DNA of 64,000 nt from Terrilactibacillus sp. S3-3 (GCA_030437565.1 CP129291.1:930001-994000); one strand, 5' to 3'; shown: positions 42,252-53,871, numbered from the stretch's first letter. Numbers and translations are program-made. Notes: generated by a model not told the origin, from the sequence alone.

Positions 42252-42734
42252 ATGAGTTTGAATGTTGTATTGTATCAACCGGAGATCCGTCTAACACCGG
42301 CAATATTGCCAGAACCTGTGCAGGGACGCATACCACGCTGCATTTGATTCGCCCGCTCGGTTTCCAGACCGATGACAAACACCTGAAGCGGGCGGGGCTG
42401 GACTATTGGCCTTATGTGGACATTGTTTATTATGATTCATTAGATGATTTTTTTCTCTCAAAAAAAAAACACGACGGGTGTTTTTTTTTTTTATGTGGAG
42501 ACGTTTGGAAGCCGCCCGTATGACGCCTTTAATTACGGCGATGCTGAAAAAGACTATTACTTTGTGTTCGGTCGCGAGACGAGCGGGCTGCCAAAAGAAC
42601 TGATTGCGGCTAACGAGGGACGCTGTATCCGGCTGCCGATGACCAATGTGGTTCGTTCGCTGAATTTGGCCAATACTGTCGCAGTGATGGTATATGAAGC
42701 GCTGAGACAGCAAGGTTTCCCAAATCTTGAATAG
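42252..42734 (+). CDS. trmL: tRNA (cytidine/uridine-2'-O)-methyltransferase TrmL (frameshifted)
   Basis: [19 protein letters not shown] (one C restored near 42290), [24 protein letters not shown] and the SPOUT knot [14 protein letters not shown]...[20 protein letters not shown] identify TrmL (CspR). A second slip lies in paired A10 and T12 runs (42460-42493). About 160 residues. It methylates the ribose of position 34 in some leucine tRNAs. GAGGTG precedes the ATG 42252 by eleven nt. Confidence 0.93.
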
Positions 42735-42929
42735 CGCTTAAAGCGGATATATAGCGGTCCAAGTATCCCCCAATTTTTCCCCCTGAAAACCAAATCTTTT
42801 TTGCCTGTAAAACCGCTTTCTACCAGTCATTTTCTGAATTGACGGAGCGCCAGACGAGATTTTATGAAAGGATTGGACGGTTGCTGCATACGATCTAATA
42901 AACTTGCTCAATCTTTCTGGGGGGATTCG

Positions 42930-44834
42930 ATGGACTTTCTTGATAAAATTAGGGAATTTCGCGAGTATGAAGAACGGCTGAGATGGCAGGGGACTTTTTC
43001 CGAATACCTAAAGCTAGTGAAAAAGCATCCAGAGATTGCGCAATCCGCGCATGCACGTGTCTATAATATGATTACATCTGCGGGTGTTTCTGAAAAAGAC
43101 GGTCACAAGCATTATCACTTTTTTGATGGACAAATTTATGGACTTGGAGAGGCGATTGAGCGGCTGGTTGAAGAATATTTTCATCCGGCGGCCAAACGGC
43201 TGGATGTCAAAAAGCGGATTCTTCTGCTCATGGGTCCGGTAAGCGGCGGCAAATCAACGATTGTGACGTTGTTAAAGCGCGGGCTCGAACGCTATTCTAA
43301 AAAAACTGACGAGGGAGCTATCTACGCGATCAAGGATTGCCCGATGCATGAAGATCCGCTTCACTTAATTCCCGAACATCTGCGCGAGGATTTCTATTCG
43401 GAATATGGCATCCGAATTGAAGGCAATCTGTCGCCGCTCAATGCCATGCGTTTAGAACAGGAATACGGCGGCCGGATTGAAGATGTGCTTGTCGAACGTA
43501 TTTTCCTTTCTGAGGATAAGCGCGTCGGCATCGGTACATTCAGTCCATCCGATCCAAAGTCGCGCAGGATATTGCCGATCTAACCGGGAGCATCGATTTT
43601 TCAACCATTGCTGAGTACGGCTCGGAATCGGACCCGCGGGCCTATCGGTTTGACGGCGAACTCAATAAGGCAAATCGAGGGTTGATGGAATTTCAAGAAA
43701 TGCTTAAGTGCGATGAGAAATTTCTTTGGCACTTGCTTTCGCTGACACAGGAAGGCAATTTCAAAGCGGGACGTTTCGCGCTGATCTCTGGATGAATTGA
43801 TTGTTGCTCATACGAATGAATCTGAATACCGAACGTTTATTAGCAATAAAAAAAAATGAAGCGCTTCATTCCCGGATTATTGTGATGCCGGTGCCTTACA
43901 ATTTAAGAGTGAGTGATGAAGAGAAAATTTACAAGAAGCTGATTGCTGAAAGCGATGTGTCGGATGTTCATATTGCACCGCATGCGCTGCGCACGGCTGC
44001 GATTTTCTCCGTGTTGACCCGTTTGAAAGAATCGAAAAGCCGCGGCATTGATTTGGTAAAGAAAATGCGTCTGTATGACGGTGAGATTGTCGAAGGATAC
44101 AACGCCGCGGACATTAAAGAATTAAAACATGAGTATCAAGATGAGGGCATGAGCGGGATTGATCCGCGTTATGTGATTAATCGTATTTCGTCGGCGATCA
44201 TGAGGAAAGAAGCGCCGTCAATCAACGCCTTGGACATTTTGCGTTCGATTAAGGAAGGGCTCGATCAACATCCGTCGATCACAAGAAGAAGACAGGGAAC
44301 GTTTCATTGACTTCATTTCTGTTGCCCGCCATGAGTACGATGAATTGGCGAAGCGAGAGGTCCAAAAAGCATTCGTCTATTCTTTTGAAGAATCGGCAAA
44401 AAAACGCTGATGGACAATTATTTGGATAATGTTGAAGCTTATTGCAACAGCAATAAAATCTTTGATCCGATTACGGGCGATGAAGTGGATCCGGATGAAA
44501 AGCTGATGCGGTCCATCGAGGAACAAATCGGCATTTCCGAGAATGCCAAAAAAGCATTCCGCGAAGAAATCTTAATTCGCATTTCCGCCTATGCACGAAA
44601 AGGGAAAAGATTTAATTACCAGTCCCATGAACGCCTGAGAGAAGCGATTCAGAAAAAGCTGTTTGCGGATTTGAAAGATGTTGTGAAAATTACGACGTCA
44701 AGCAAGACGCCGGATGAAGCTCAGCTGAAGCGCGTGAACGAAGTGATTGCCCGGCTTATTGATGAATACGGTTATAATTCAACAACATCGCCAACGAATT
44801 ATTGAGATACGTGGGCAGTCTCTTGAATCGTTAG
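42930..44834 (+). CDS. prkA: PrkA, AAA-type sporulation/stationary-phase serine protein kinase (frameshifted)
   Basis: YNMITSAGV, HYHFFDGQIYGLGEAIERLV, the Walker A GPVSGGKST and the C-terminal kinase-like domain (FDPITGDEVDPDEKLMRSIE) match PrkA. Slips occur near 43570, 43790, 44290, 44400 and 44780; the last restores NIANELLRYVGSLLNR, stop 44832-44834. About 631 residues. GGGGGG precedes the ATG 42930. PrkA works with YhbH (and SpoVR) in spore formation; both partners are in this window. Confidence 0.93.
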
Positions 44835-44845
44835 CGAGTGATAGG

Positions 44846-44892
44846 GGGATAGATAAGCGCATGATCAAGCGGTGTGCTTATCTCCTTTTTTT
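44846..44892 (+). terminator. Terminator after prkA
   Basis: GATAAGCGC (44852-44860) pairs with GTGCTTATC (44874-44882), followed by a T8 run. Confidence 0.75.
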
Positions 44893-45038
44893 TGTCTGTC
44901 GTGAGAAGGAATGGTGGAGGATAGAAGAGCTGGCAACCTCTCCCCCGCACAAGCCGGATCGGCTTAGGAGATTGATCAGTTTTGACGTAAAAAAGGAAAA
45001 TCTTGACTACACTATAGAGAACGGGCGGGGGTAAAAGC

Positions 45039-45610
45039 ATGAAAAAGTCAAAGAATGAAATGTTAGAGTGGCTGAAAGCGATTGTTATCGCCGTGATTAT
45101 TGCACTGCTTATTCGTCATTTTATTTTTAACAATTACGTGGTTAAAGGTATTTCGATGATGCCGACGTTTCAGGACGGTAATCGGCTGATCGTGAATAAA
45201 ATAGATTATGACTTCGGCAAACCGCATCGATTTGATGTTGTCATTTTCCATGCGACGAAAACGGAAGATTATATTAAGCGGGTGATCGGCCTGCCCCCGG
45301 CGATAAAATTGCTTATAAAAACGATACGTTATATGTCAATGGCAAGCCGGTCAAAGAGTCTTATCTGCGCCCTTATAAGGACAAGCTGGCCAAAGGGGAA
45401 AAGTTAACGGAAAACTTTACTTTGAAAGATCAAACCGGTTATTCACGCGTTCCCAAGGGAAAAGTATGGGTGATGGGGGATAACCGGCAAAACAGTGTCG
45501 ACAGCCGCGTCTTCGGTTTTGTGAGTGAAAAGGAGATTGTCGGCAAAGTAGCGCTTCGCTATTGGCCGCTGTCCGAGTTTGGAACGCTCAAAGTAAATAG
45601 CGGAAAGTAA
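45039..45610 (+). CDS. lepB: Type I signal peptidase, copy 1 (frameshifted)
   Basis: One N-terminal membrane helix, the catalytic serine in KGISMMPTF, the lysine region TKTEDYIKRVIGLPGD and the C-terminal box VWVMGDNRQNSVDSR. Two extra C near 45295 break the frame (CTGCCCCCGG). About 190 residues. It removes signal peptides at the outer membrane face. A second copy follows 210 nt downstream. The pair sits between prkA and yhbH, which are neighbours in B. subtilis. Confidence 0.93.
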
Positions 45611-45820
45611 GGCCCGCGATAAATGTGGGAAAGCAGGACGGAACCGTTTGGAAGATGGATTAATGACAAACATGACATTTTTTGTGCAATGAGGATATCG
45701 CGAGCATGGAAAAGGCCGCATCCCGCATAAAAAAAAAATATTTAGGGATTTATAGTCATCCGCCTTGTGAAGGAGCCTCCGATCATGTAAATTTAGAATA
45801 GTAGATGGGGGTAAGGTCAG
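45611..45820. other. Spacer between the two signal peptidase genes
   Basis: About 210 bp. It holds an A9 run at 45730-45738 and GGGGGTAAGG, the ribosome binding site of the second copy. No terminator of convincing strength is seen, so both copies may share a transcript. Confidence 0.4.
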
Positions 45821-46378
45821 ATGAAGAAAACAAAGAAAGAGGCACTTGAGTGGGTAAAGGCGATTGGCATCGCGGTGATTATCGTCATTCTCATTCGCAG
45901 TTTTGTATTCAGCAATTACGTGGTTCAAGGAAAATCGATGATGCCGACCCTCCAGAACGGCAATCGTCTTATTGTTAATAAAATCGATTATTCAGTGGGC
46001 AAGCCGCATCGCTTTGATGTGGTCATTTTCCATGCCACGAAGACCGAAGATTATGTGAAGCGGGTCATCGGGCTGCCGGGCGACAAAGATTGTTTACAAG
46101 AACGATATGCTCTATGTCAATGGGAAGGCCGTGAAAGAGCCTTATCTGGAACAGAATAAAAAGCAGCTGTTCAAAGGGCAGCTGACCTGGGACTTTTCGC
46201 TTAAAGGATTGACCGGCGAGACGCGCGTACCTAAGGGCAAACTATGGGTCATGGGCGACAATCGGCAAAACAGCGTCGACAGCCGCTGGTTTGGTTTGTT
46301 GTCAATGAAAAGGAAGTTGTCGGCAAGGTTGCGCTTCGCTATTGGCCGATAAATAAATTCGGCACGATTCGCAGGTAG
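45821..46378 (+). CDS. lepB: Type I signal peptidase, copy 2 (frameshifted)
   Basis: Closely similar to copy 1 in order and wording (GKSMMPTLQNGNRLIVNKID; TKTEDYVKRVIGLPGDK; MGDNRQNSVDSRWFG). An extra A near 46087 and a loss near 46300 break the frame; the corrected end is GKVALRYWPINKFGTIRR. About 185 residues. Very probably a tandem duplicate that has since diverged, chiefly in the loop after KAVKEPYL. Confidence 0.92.
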
Positions 46379-46420
46379 GGCCGCTTGAAGAATGAATGAA
46401 AAAAAGCAGAGAAAAAAAAA

Positions 46421-46457
46421 AAAAAAGCCGGCAGCTTGTGCTTGCCGGCCTTTTTTT
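46421..46457. terminator. Terminator shared by lepB copy 2 and yhbH
   Basis: GCCGGCAGC and GCTTGCCGGC flank a TTGT loop, with a long A run on the left and TTTTTTT on the right, so it can act in both directions. Confidence 0.85.
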
Positions 46458-47616
46458 ATACGGGTTCGCTTTCCGGCTGCTTGGCAAAAAAGTGCTTCAT
46501 GGCATAATAAACATCGCGTTTTTGTTTCAAGATAAAATACTGGAAGGCTTCATTATCGATATTCCGGTAGGCGTTCATTAATGTGCTCGATCGGTGATAA
46601 GGATTAATTTCACCATAGCCGAAGAAATCGGTCAGTCCGATAATTTCTTGAACGAGTTCGATGCATTTCCGGTTGTCGGAGGACAAGTTGTCGCCGTCTG
46701 AAAAGTGGAAAGGATAAATGTTATATTTAGATGGCGGGTACGAGGAATGAATGAGTTCAAGTGCTTTAACGTATGCGGAGGAGCAAATCGTACCCTTTTC
46801 GCCCCTTGTAAAAAAGTCCTCTTCGGAGACAACTTTAGCTTCAGTATGATGGGCAATGAACTGAATATCCACTTTTTCATATTTTGTTCTTAGGAATCGA
46901 GTCATCCAGAAGAAGAAACTGCGGGCGATATATTTTTCCCAAACTCCCATTGACCCGCTCGTATCCATTAGGGCGAGAACGACGGCTTTGCTTTCAGGTT
47001 TAACGATCGTTTCCCAGGTTTTAAAGCGCAGATCCTCTTCTTTAATCGGATAAATCTGTGATGTTCCTGTCCTGCTATTTCGTTTCAAAGCGGCGAGGAT
47101 TGTCCGGCGTTTATCAATGTTGCCCATTAAACCTTTTTTGCGGATATCCCGGTAATCGATACTTTCGACGACAATTTCTGCCTCTTGTTTTTGTTTAAGG
47201 TGGGGCAGTTCGAGTTCTTTGAAAAAGAGCTCCTCGATTTCCATGAGGGACACATCGGCCTCGTAGTAATCCACTCCCGGCTGATCGCCTGCTCCTTCCT
47301 TTGCCTTTTCCAGGGCCTTGGCCGACTTGTTTTCCAGGCACTTTTGCAATGACGTCGCCGACCTTGCTGTCTCCTTTCCCTTGTCCGACATGTTTTGTTT
47401 TGTCGTAGTTGTATCTTAATTTGTACTCATCCAGTGAACGAATCGGGATTCTCGTGATCTGCTGCCCATTGGACATAATGATGCTTTCCTCACTAACCAG
47501 ATCGGGAAGATTATTTTTTTGATTGCTTCCTTCACTTTATCTGCATGCCGCCGCTGATCTTGGTGGCCTTTTCTGTGTAAATCCCAAGACTCTTCGGAAA
47601 TCAGAAAGTTTTTCAT
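46456..47616 (-). CDS. yhbH: YhbH, VWA-like stress/sporulation protein (UPF0229), frameshifted
   Basis: [20 protein letters not shown] at the start, [40 protein letters not shown], and a VWA-type metal site LMDTSGSMG. Slips near 47510 and 47330. About 386 residues. ATG 47616 follows GGGAGGG. It partners PrkA in B. subtilis sporulation. Here it is transcribed towards prkA rather than with it, with two lepB copies between. Confidence 0.93.
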
Positions 47617-47812
47617 TACGGTCCCTCCCTGTTTTTTGAATATTAAAAAACCTTGTACTAATGTCGAAATCTTTCGTCAAGAGGGTTGATTATTTTATTT
47701 TATGCAGCGTGAACAAAACTTTGACTTATTTCTTCGGAATGTGCGGATCACTTGGTTTCATATTTTAAACGGCCGGGGGGAACATTAGGGGAAAAGAAAA
47801 AAAGGTGAACAA

Positions 47813-48728
47813 ATGAAAAAGGCCATCGGGGTTCTCATTCTTTCTATCATGTTTTTTGCTTTTCTGCAGACGGCGCCGGCTGATGCCAAGGAAAATCTAA
47901 TGTGGCTTCATTTTATCGATGTCGGACAAGGCGACAGCATTCTTATCCAGACACCTAACCAAAAAAATATTCTGATCGATGCCGGTCCGAAAAGAACGGC
48001 AGGAAAAGTGACGGCTTATTTGAAAAGACAGCATGCGGAGCAGCTGGACGCACTGATTATCACGCATCCCCATCATGATCATATTGGCGGTGTGCCGGGA
48101 ATTTTAGAAAACATCAAAGTCAAGGCTTTTTATATGCCGCGTCTTTCCAAAAAAACATACGTGTTCAAACAAATGATGCAGGCCTTAAAAAAAAAAAAAC
48201 GTGATGATCTTTTATGCGAAAGCAGGTAATAAAATCGAAGTTGAGAAAAACATCTGGATTGATATTATCGGACCGTTAAGTGCCCAATATCAGACCATGA
48301 TGACTATAGTTATGTTTTGCGGGTCGTTCATGGAAAAAACGTTTTTTTTTTTGCTGATGGGGGACAGCGGCGAAAGAAGTGAGACAGAGCTCCTTAAAAA
48401 ACACGTTGATGTCGAGGCTAATGTGATTAAGATCGCCCACCATGGAGCAAATACCGGCACGACACTTCCTTTTTTAGGAAAGGTGAATCCTGAAGCCGCG
48501 ATCATTACAACCAGGAGGGGAAATCATTATGGTTATCCTTCCGACGCGGTGATCAGCCGGCTGGTTTATTTAAAAATACCGACTTACCGCACGGATCGAA
48601 TGGGGACGATTATTGCTGAGAGCGACGGGCAGACGATTCATTTTACATTTGAGGGGACCACAAAGGAAAAACGCTCGGCTCCTTATTTCCCGCCTTTCTT
48701 GTTTGCTGATTCTGGCAGCGGGAAATAG
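47813..48728 (+). CDS. Secreted MBL-fold hydrolase, ComEC C-terminal-like (frameshifted)
   Basis: A signal peptide (hydrophobic residues 3-20, cleavage near ADAKE) is followed by a metallo-beta-lactamase fold: WLHFIDVGQGDSILIQTP, ITHPHHDHIGG (zinc motif), SGERSETELL and VIKIAHHGANTGTT. A ComEC-like core without the membrane part. Slips lie near 48190 (A12 run), 48290 and 48345. About 304 residues. It may be a secreted nuclease or phosphodiesterase; the substrate is unknown. Confidence 0.8.
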
Positions 48729-48804
48729 CAGGAATTTCCTCAATCTTTTTTTCATGAACAGGTTCGATATGGGTAACATAATGAGCGAAGGGGGGACTTA
48801 ATTC

Positions 48805-49236
48805 ATGACTCAAACTTTAAGCCAAGTCATGTCGAAAGATGTTGTGTGTTGTTCGCCGGATCAGACATTGAAGGAAGCGGCTCAGCTCATGAGTCAGCAT
48901 AATATCGGCTCGATTCCGGTTGTGGAAAACGGCGAGCTGAAAGGGATTATCACCGACCGTGATATTACGCTCCGCTCCGCGGCAAAGGGTAAAGACGACG
49001 ATAAAACAACCGTTGCGGATTGCATGACCAGCAAGTCGCTTGTTTCAGGAACACCGGATATGGATGTTCATCAGGCAGCCGATTTGATGTCCCAAAATCA
49101 AATTCGCCGTTTGCCCGTTGTCGACAACAATGAAGTCGTCGGTGTTGTCTCTCTCGGCGACATTGCAACAGAAAACCAGTTTCAAGATGAAGCTGGCGAA
49201 GCCCTTTCCAGTATTTCAACGCCGACCAGTCACTGA
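48805..49236 (+). CDS. yhcV: Two-CBS-domain protein YhcV
   Basis: Intact, 143 residues: two CBS motifs (MSQHNIGSIPVVENGELKGIITDRDI and its partner MSQNQIRRLPVVDNNEVVG). CBS pairs bind adenine nucleotides and act as energy sensors. GGGGGG ten nt upstream. The order yhcV-yhcW-yhcX is that of B. subtilis. A terminator follows, so it is probably a single unit. Confidence 0.88.
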   Translation: MTQTLSQVMSKDVVCCSPDQTLKEAAQLMSQHNIGSIPVVENGELKGIITDRDITLRSAAKGKDDDKTTVADCMTSKSLVSGTPDMDVHQAADLMSQNQIRRLPVVDNNEVVGVVSLGDIATENQFQDEAGEALSSISTPTSH

Positions 49237-49288
49237 ACTGCAGAATGAAAGAATGCGATAATAAATCGCGGCATCAATCAGTGTTGTG

Positions 49289-49322
49289 AAAGGAGGAGGA
49301 TTTCCTCCTCCTTCTTTTTTTG
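49289..49322 (+). terminator. Terminator after yhcV
   Basis: AAAGGAGGAGGA and TCCTCCTCCTT flank a short loop, followed by T runs. Confidence 0.85.
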
Positions 49323-49396
49323 AACCTGTTTTTTTTAAGAATCCTTGCCGCTGGTGTTAAAATAGAGGAAGACACGGCTAGGAAAGGTTGTTATAA

Positions 49397-50063
49397 ATGA
49401 TTAAAGCAATTGTCTTTGACTTTGACGGTGTGATTTTGGACAGTGAGCGATTGATGTTTGTCGTGATGCAGGAAATGTTTCAAAAATATCACGTTGAACT
49501 GCCTTTGAATGTTTGGGGGCAGGCCATCGGCACACAGCACGGATTTGATCCGGTCGGTTATCTTGAGGAAAAATCGGGAAAGAAAATAGATAATGACGCT
49601 TTTTTAGCAGAAAGGGATGCAAAGTTCAACGCGCTGGTGGATGAGGAAGACGTGCTGCCCGGCGTTGAGCAAATTCTCAAAAGTGCTGAAAGTCTCGGAT
49701 TGAAAATCGGGCTGGCAACCAGTTCGCATGCAGAGTGGCCAAGCAAACATCTGGAGCGTTTCGGCCTGTCTCATTATTTTCAATGCATCAAAACAGCGGG
49801 ATGATGTGAAAAGAGTGAAGCCTGATCCTGAACTGTATATGCAATCGCTTAGATGCTTAGGTGTTGAACCAAAGGAAGCCCTTGCGATCGAGGATTCGTT
49901 CAATGGATCTTTAGCCGCAAAAAGGGCGGGCATGTACTGTATTGTTGTTCCCAATGCCGTGACGAAACAAATGCCTTTTGGACACGTCGACGGCTGTTTC
50001 CACTCATTGAAGGATGTTTCGCTGAAGAAATTGATGACTCTTTTTGCAAAGCAAAGGCAATAG
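49397..50063 (+). CDS. yhcW: HAD-family phosphatase/phosphoglucomutase-like YhcW (frameshifted)
   Basis: HAD motif I is FDFDGVILDSE, motif II GLATSS, motif III KPDPELY and motif IV AIEDSFNGSLAAKRAG; a C1 cap domain lies between. One base is lost near 49795 (IKTRDDVKRVKPDP). About 222 residues, the size of YhcW. It acts on a small sugar phosphate or similar metabolite; the exact substrate is unknown. AGGAAAGG precedes the ATG. Confidence 0.88.
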
Positions 50064-50140
50064 ATGTGACTGATTTTCTTGCGGCAAGAGCTGCCGGTGA
50101 CAGGTTTGCTGCTTTGACAGTATACGACTAAGGAGACAAC

Positions 50141-51673
50141 ATGGATATTTCTCAATTTGAAAAGAAAATGGAACTACGCCTACTGACAAACAAGGATATC
50201 GATGAGATTCTCGCTTTGGGGGCTCTCTGTTTCCCAGGGATGGATCCATGGACCCGTGATCAACTGGAAAGCCATTTTCGTATTTTTCCGAAGGACAGTT
50301 TTGTGTAACTTATGAGGGAAAAATTATCGGTTCTTGTTCAAGTCTAATTGTTAACTTCGATGAATATGATAATCAACATACATGGGACGAGATCACCGAT
50401 AAAGGGTATATCACCAACCATGATCCCGATGGTTATAATTTATATGGCATTGAAGTGATGGTTCATCCGAAGTTTAGGCGGATGAAAATCGGACGTCGTT
50501 TGTATGAGGCGAGAAAAGATTTAGCCCGGCGGTTGAACCTGAAGAGCATTATTATCGGCGGCCGGATACCAAACTATCAAAAGTACGCCGATCGCTATTC
50601 GCCCCGCCAGTATGTGGACGAAGTGGTGGAACATAATATTTTTGATCCGGTACTGACTTTTCAGCTTTTGAACGGTTTCGTTGTCAAACGTCTGAATGCC
50701 GATTATCTGCCGGACGACAAAGCGTCAAAGCATTATGCAACGCTAATGGAATGGAATAACCTCGATTATAAGCCAAAATCAAAACGGATCTATAGAACCT
50801 CTTTGCCGGTCCGGATCAGTGCGATTCAATATGAGATGCGGAAAATTGACTCTTTTGAGGAGTTTGCGTCTCAAGTTGAGTATTACACGGATGTCGCCTC
50901 TGATTACCATTCGGATTTCGCTGTTTTTCCAGAAATTTTCACGACGCAGTTGATGTCTTTTTTGGATGAAAAAAGCCCAAGCTCGGCGATTCGTAAATTA
51001 ACGGAGTTCACGCCGCAATATTTGGAACTTTTTTCCCGCCTGGCGCTCCGTTATGACATCAACATCATTGGCGGATCGCATTTCATTAAAGAAAACCACC
51101 ATATTTATAATGTTGCCTATTTGTTTCGCCGCGACGGCACGATTGACAAGCAGTATAAAATTCATATCACGCCGAATGAGCGAAAATGGTGGGGGATTAC
51201 GCCGGGCGATGAGGTCAAAGTATTTGATACCGATTGCGGCAAGATCGCCATCGCCATCTGTTATGATATCGAGTTTCCGGAGTATGCCCCATGTGGCCGA
51301 TCTGGGTGCCAATATTATTTTCACGCCATTTTGTACCGATGAGCGTCAGGGATATTTGCGCGTCCGTTACTGTTCACAAGCGCGGGCGATAGAAAATCAG
51401 GTTTATACCGTCATTGCCGGAACGGTCGGCAATTTGCCTCAGGTGGAAAATATGGATATTCAATATGCCCAATCCGGTATCTTCTCTCCGTCAGATTTCA
51501 GCTTTCCAAGGGACGGAATTGTGGAAGAATGCTCGCCGAACATTGAAACGGTGGTCGTCGGTGATGTGGATTTAGAGATTTTGCGCCGCCAGCGCAAAGC
51601 GGGGAATGTTACGCAACTAAAAGACAGGCGCAGTGATCTATATCGATTGACATGGACAGGCAAGCAACATTAA
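50141..51673 (+). CDS. yhcX: YhcX, GNAT acetyltransferase-nitrilase fusion (frameshifted)
   Basis: A GNAT domain (VMVHPKFRRMKIGRRLYEAR, SIIIGGR) precedes a carbon-nitrogen hydrolase domain with the Glu-Lys-Cys triad: VFPEIFTT, HITPNERKWWG and ICYDIEFPE. Slips near 50300 and 51285. About 511 residues, like B. subtilis YhcX (513). The reaction is not known. ATG 50141 follows AAGGAGAC. Third gene of the yhcVWX block. Confidence 0.92.
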
Positions 51674-51841
51674 TGTCAGCCTGAGTCATCAGGCGCGTTT
51701 TTTTTTATTATTTATACAGCTTAGATTTTTTATCGCCGGGCGGAATTTGTTATAATAATAAAGGAAAAATAAGAAGTTTTTTGCACCGGGCAAGGCCGGA
51801 TTCGCCTGATTTTTTGAAGCATGGCATAGTTTTTTTTAGCT

Positions 51842-52082
51842 TTACCAGATGGTCGCCGGGCGGAGTCTTAAGTGCAAATGATTTACGGACGAAACTGCTG
51901 GAATGCGGCGATCCGGCGCCGGGAGGGCACGGAGCGGCAGCCCTTCGCTAAGCGGACAAGTGCTAACCTTGCACGGAAGATGATTGTCCGAGCCAAGCCG
52001 GTCATCCAGCTGCCAATAATCCCGACGCACACGATGTGCTAGTACTGGCGCGCGCAGGACGCCTGAGTTTTTAGCCAGTAAT
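51842..52082 (+). ncRNA. Candidate structured RNA upstream of pgcA, family not identified
   Basis: About 240 bp, GC-rich against an AT-rich start, with many local pairings: ACCA/TGGT (51844-), AGGGC/GCCCT (51924-51944), GCGGACAA...TTGTCCG with inner GTGC/GCAC (51952-51990), GCAC/GTGC (52027-52039) and TACTGGC/GCCAGTA with inner CAGG/CCTG (52043-52080). No plus-strand protein fits. A minus-strand frame crosses it but lacks a ribosome binding site. It ends just before the pgcA ribosome binding site. I could not match it to 6S, SRP, RNase P or tmRNA; a raiA-motif or leader RNA is possible. Confidence 0.45.
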
Positions 52083-52105
52083 CCTATATTAACGAGGTGG
52101 AGAAA

Positions 52106-53847
52106 TTGGATTGGGAAACCGTTTATGAGAAATGGCAACAAAAAGAAGATCTTAACGAGTATTTAAAGAAGCAATTGGAAGCCATATCCGATGATCGGAC
52201 ATTATTGGAAGATTGTTTCTACAAAAATCTGGAGTTCGGGACCGGCGGAATGCGCGGGGAGCTCGGTCCGGGAACAAACAGCTGAATATTTATACGATTA
52301 GAAAAGCGACTGCCGGGCTGGCCCAATACATTTTGGATAATGGCCGGAAAGCGGCTGAACGCGGTGTTGTGATTGCCCATGACTCGCGCCATTTCTCAGC
52401 GGAATTTACAATGGAAGCAGCGAAGACTCTTGGAACTTACGGCATCAAATCCTATGTTTTTGAGTCGCTGAGACCAACGCCGCTTCTTTCTTTTGCCGTT
52501 CGGTATCTGAATGCTTTCTCGGGCATTGTGATCACGGCCAGCCATAATCCGCCGCAATATAATGGCTATAAAGTTTACAATGAATTTGGCGGCCAATTGC
52601 CGCCGGCCGAAGCAGACAAAGTCATTCATTACGTTTCCGAAGTCAAGGATGAGCTGTCGCTGCAAGTCGCCGATGAACAGCAGTTAAAAGCGAAAGGGCT
52701 GCTAGAAATCATCGGGAAAAAAGTGGACGATGCTTATCAAGAGCAATTAAAAACACTTTCACTCAATCCAGATGTGATTACAGATGGCAGCAGACGATCT
52801 AAAAATTGTGTTCACGCCGCTGCACGGTACGTCTTATCATCCGGTGACGAACGGCCTGAAAAACTGGGGATTTGCCAATGTGACGGTTGTTAAGGAACAA
52901 GCCGAACCTGATCCGGAATTTTCAACGGTTAAATCCCCGAACCCGGAAGAACATGCCGCTTTTGAACTGGCGATTCAATACGGTGAAAAAATAGGAGCGG
53001 ATATTTTGCTGGGCACGGACCCCGATTCGGATCGGCTCGGTGTGGCGGTAAAAAACAATGAAGGTGCCTATACAGTATTAACGGGCAACCAGACCGGCGC
53101 CATCTTGCTTCATTATTTATTAACGCAGAAAAAAGCGAAAGACGAGCTTCCTGAAAATGGAATTGTTATCAAGACGATCGTCACTTCGGAAATCGGCCGG
53201 GCGATCGCGGCGTCTTTCGGTCTGCCAACAATCGATACGCTGACCGGTTTCAAATTCATCGGCGAAAAAATTCATGAATATGAATTGAGCCATGCGCATA
53301 CCTTTCTCTTCGGCTACGAAGAAAGCTACGGCTATTTAATCGGTTCATTTGTCCGTGATAAAGATGCTGTTCAGGCTTGCGTGTTTGCGGCCGAAGCCGC
53401 GGCCTACTATAAATCGCAAGGAAAATCGCTTTATGACGCTCTTCAGGATATTTTCAAACAATACGGCTATTACCGCGAAGGGCTCGAATCACTGACGCTC
53501 AAAGGGATACGAGGAAAAGAAGAGATCGAAGCCATCCTGGCCGATTTCCGCTCGAACCCGCCTACGGAAATGGCCGGCTCCTCCGTTTGCGTGATTGAGG
53601 ATTATCAGTTATCAGAGCACATTGATACCGTGTCCGGGAAAAAGGAAACGATCACGCTGCCGAAATCGAATGTGCTGAAATACCGGCTTGAGGATGATTC
53701 ATGGTTCTGCCTCCGTCCGTCGGGAACCGAACCGAAAATCAAATTTTATTTTGGTATTAAAGGGAATAATGAAACGGACAGCGGCGAAAACTAGAAGCCT
53801 TGAAAACGGCTGTGATGGATCGAGTACACGGGCTTGTGAACAAATGA
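52106..53847 (+). CDS. pgcA: Alpha-phosphoglucomutase/phosphomannomutase PgcA (frameshifted)
   Basis: [17 protein letters not shown], the phosphoserine loop [23 protein letters not shown] (Mg2+ site), [19 protein letters not shown] and [15 protein letters not shown] 52106 with GAGGTGG upstream is preferred to GTG 52097. Slips near 52275, 52775 and 53790; the last restores [17 protein letters not shown], stop 53845-53847. About 581 residues, as in B. subtilis. It interconverts glucose-6-P and glucose-1-P for cell-wall glucolipids. Confidence 0.94.
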
Positions 53848-53871
53848 TATAATATTGAGATAGAATAATAT

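Noticed and set aside
41937..42347. Plus-strand ORF of 136 codons between yhbB and trmL
   Set aside because: Only its last part matches a protein, and that part is the true start of trmL in a shifted frame; the rest is non-coding.
44747..45034. ORF of 95 codons after prkA
   Set aside because: It overlaps the corrected prkA end and the terminator, and has no recognisable domain.
51842..52141. Minus-strand ORF of 99 codons across the structured region
   Set aside because: No ribosome binding site or family; strong pairing potential and overlap with the pgcA start make an RNA more likely.
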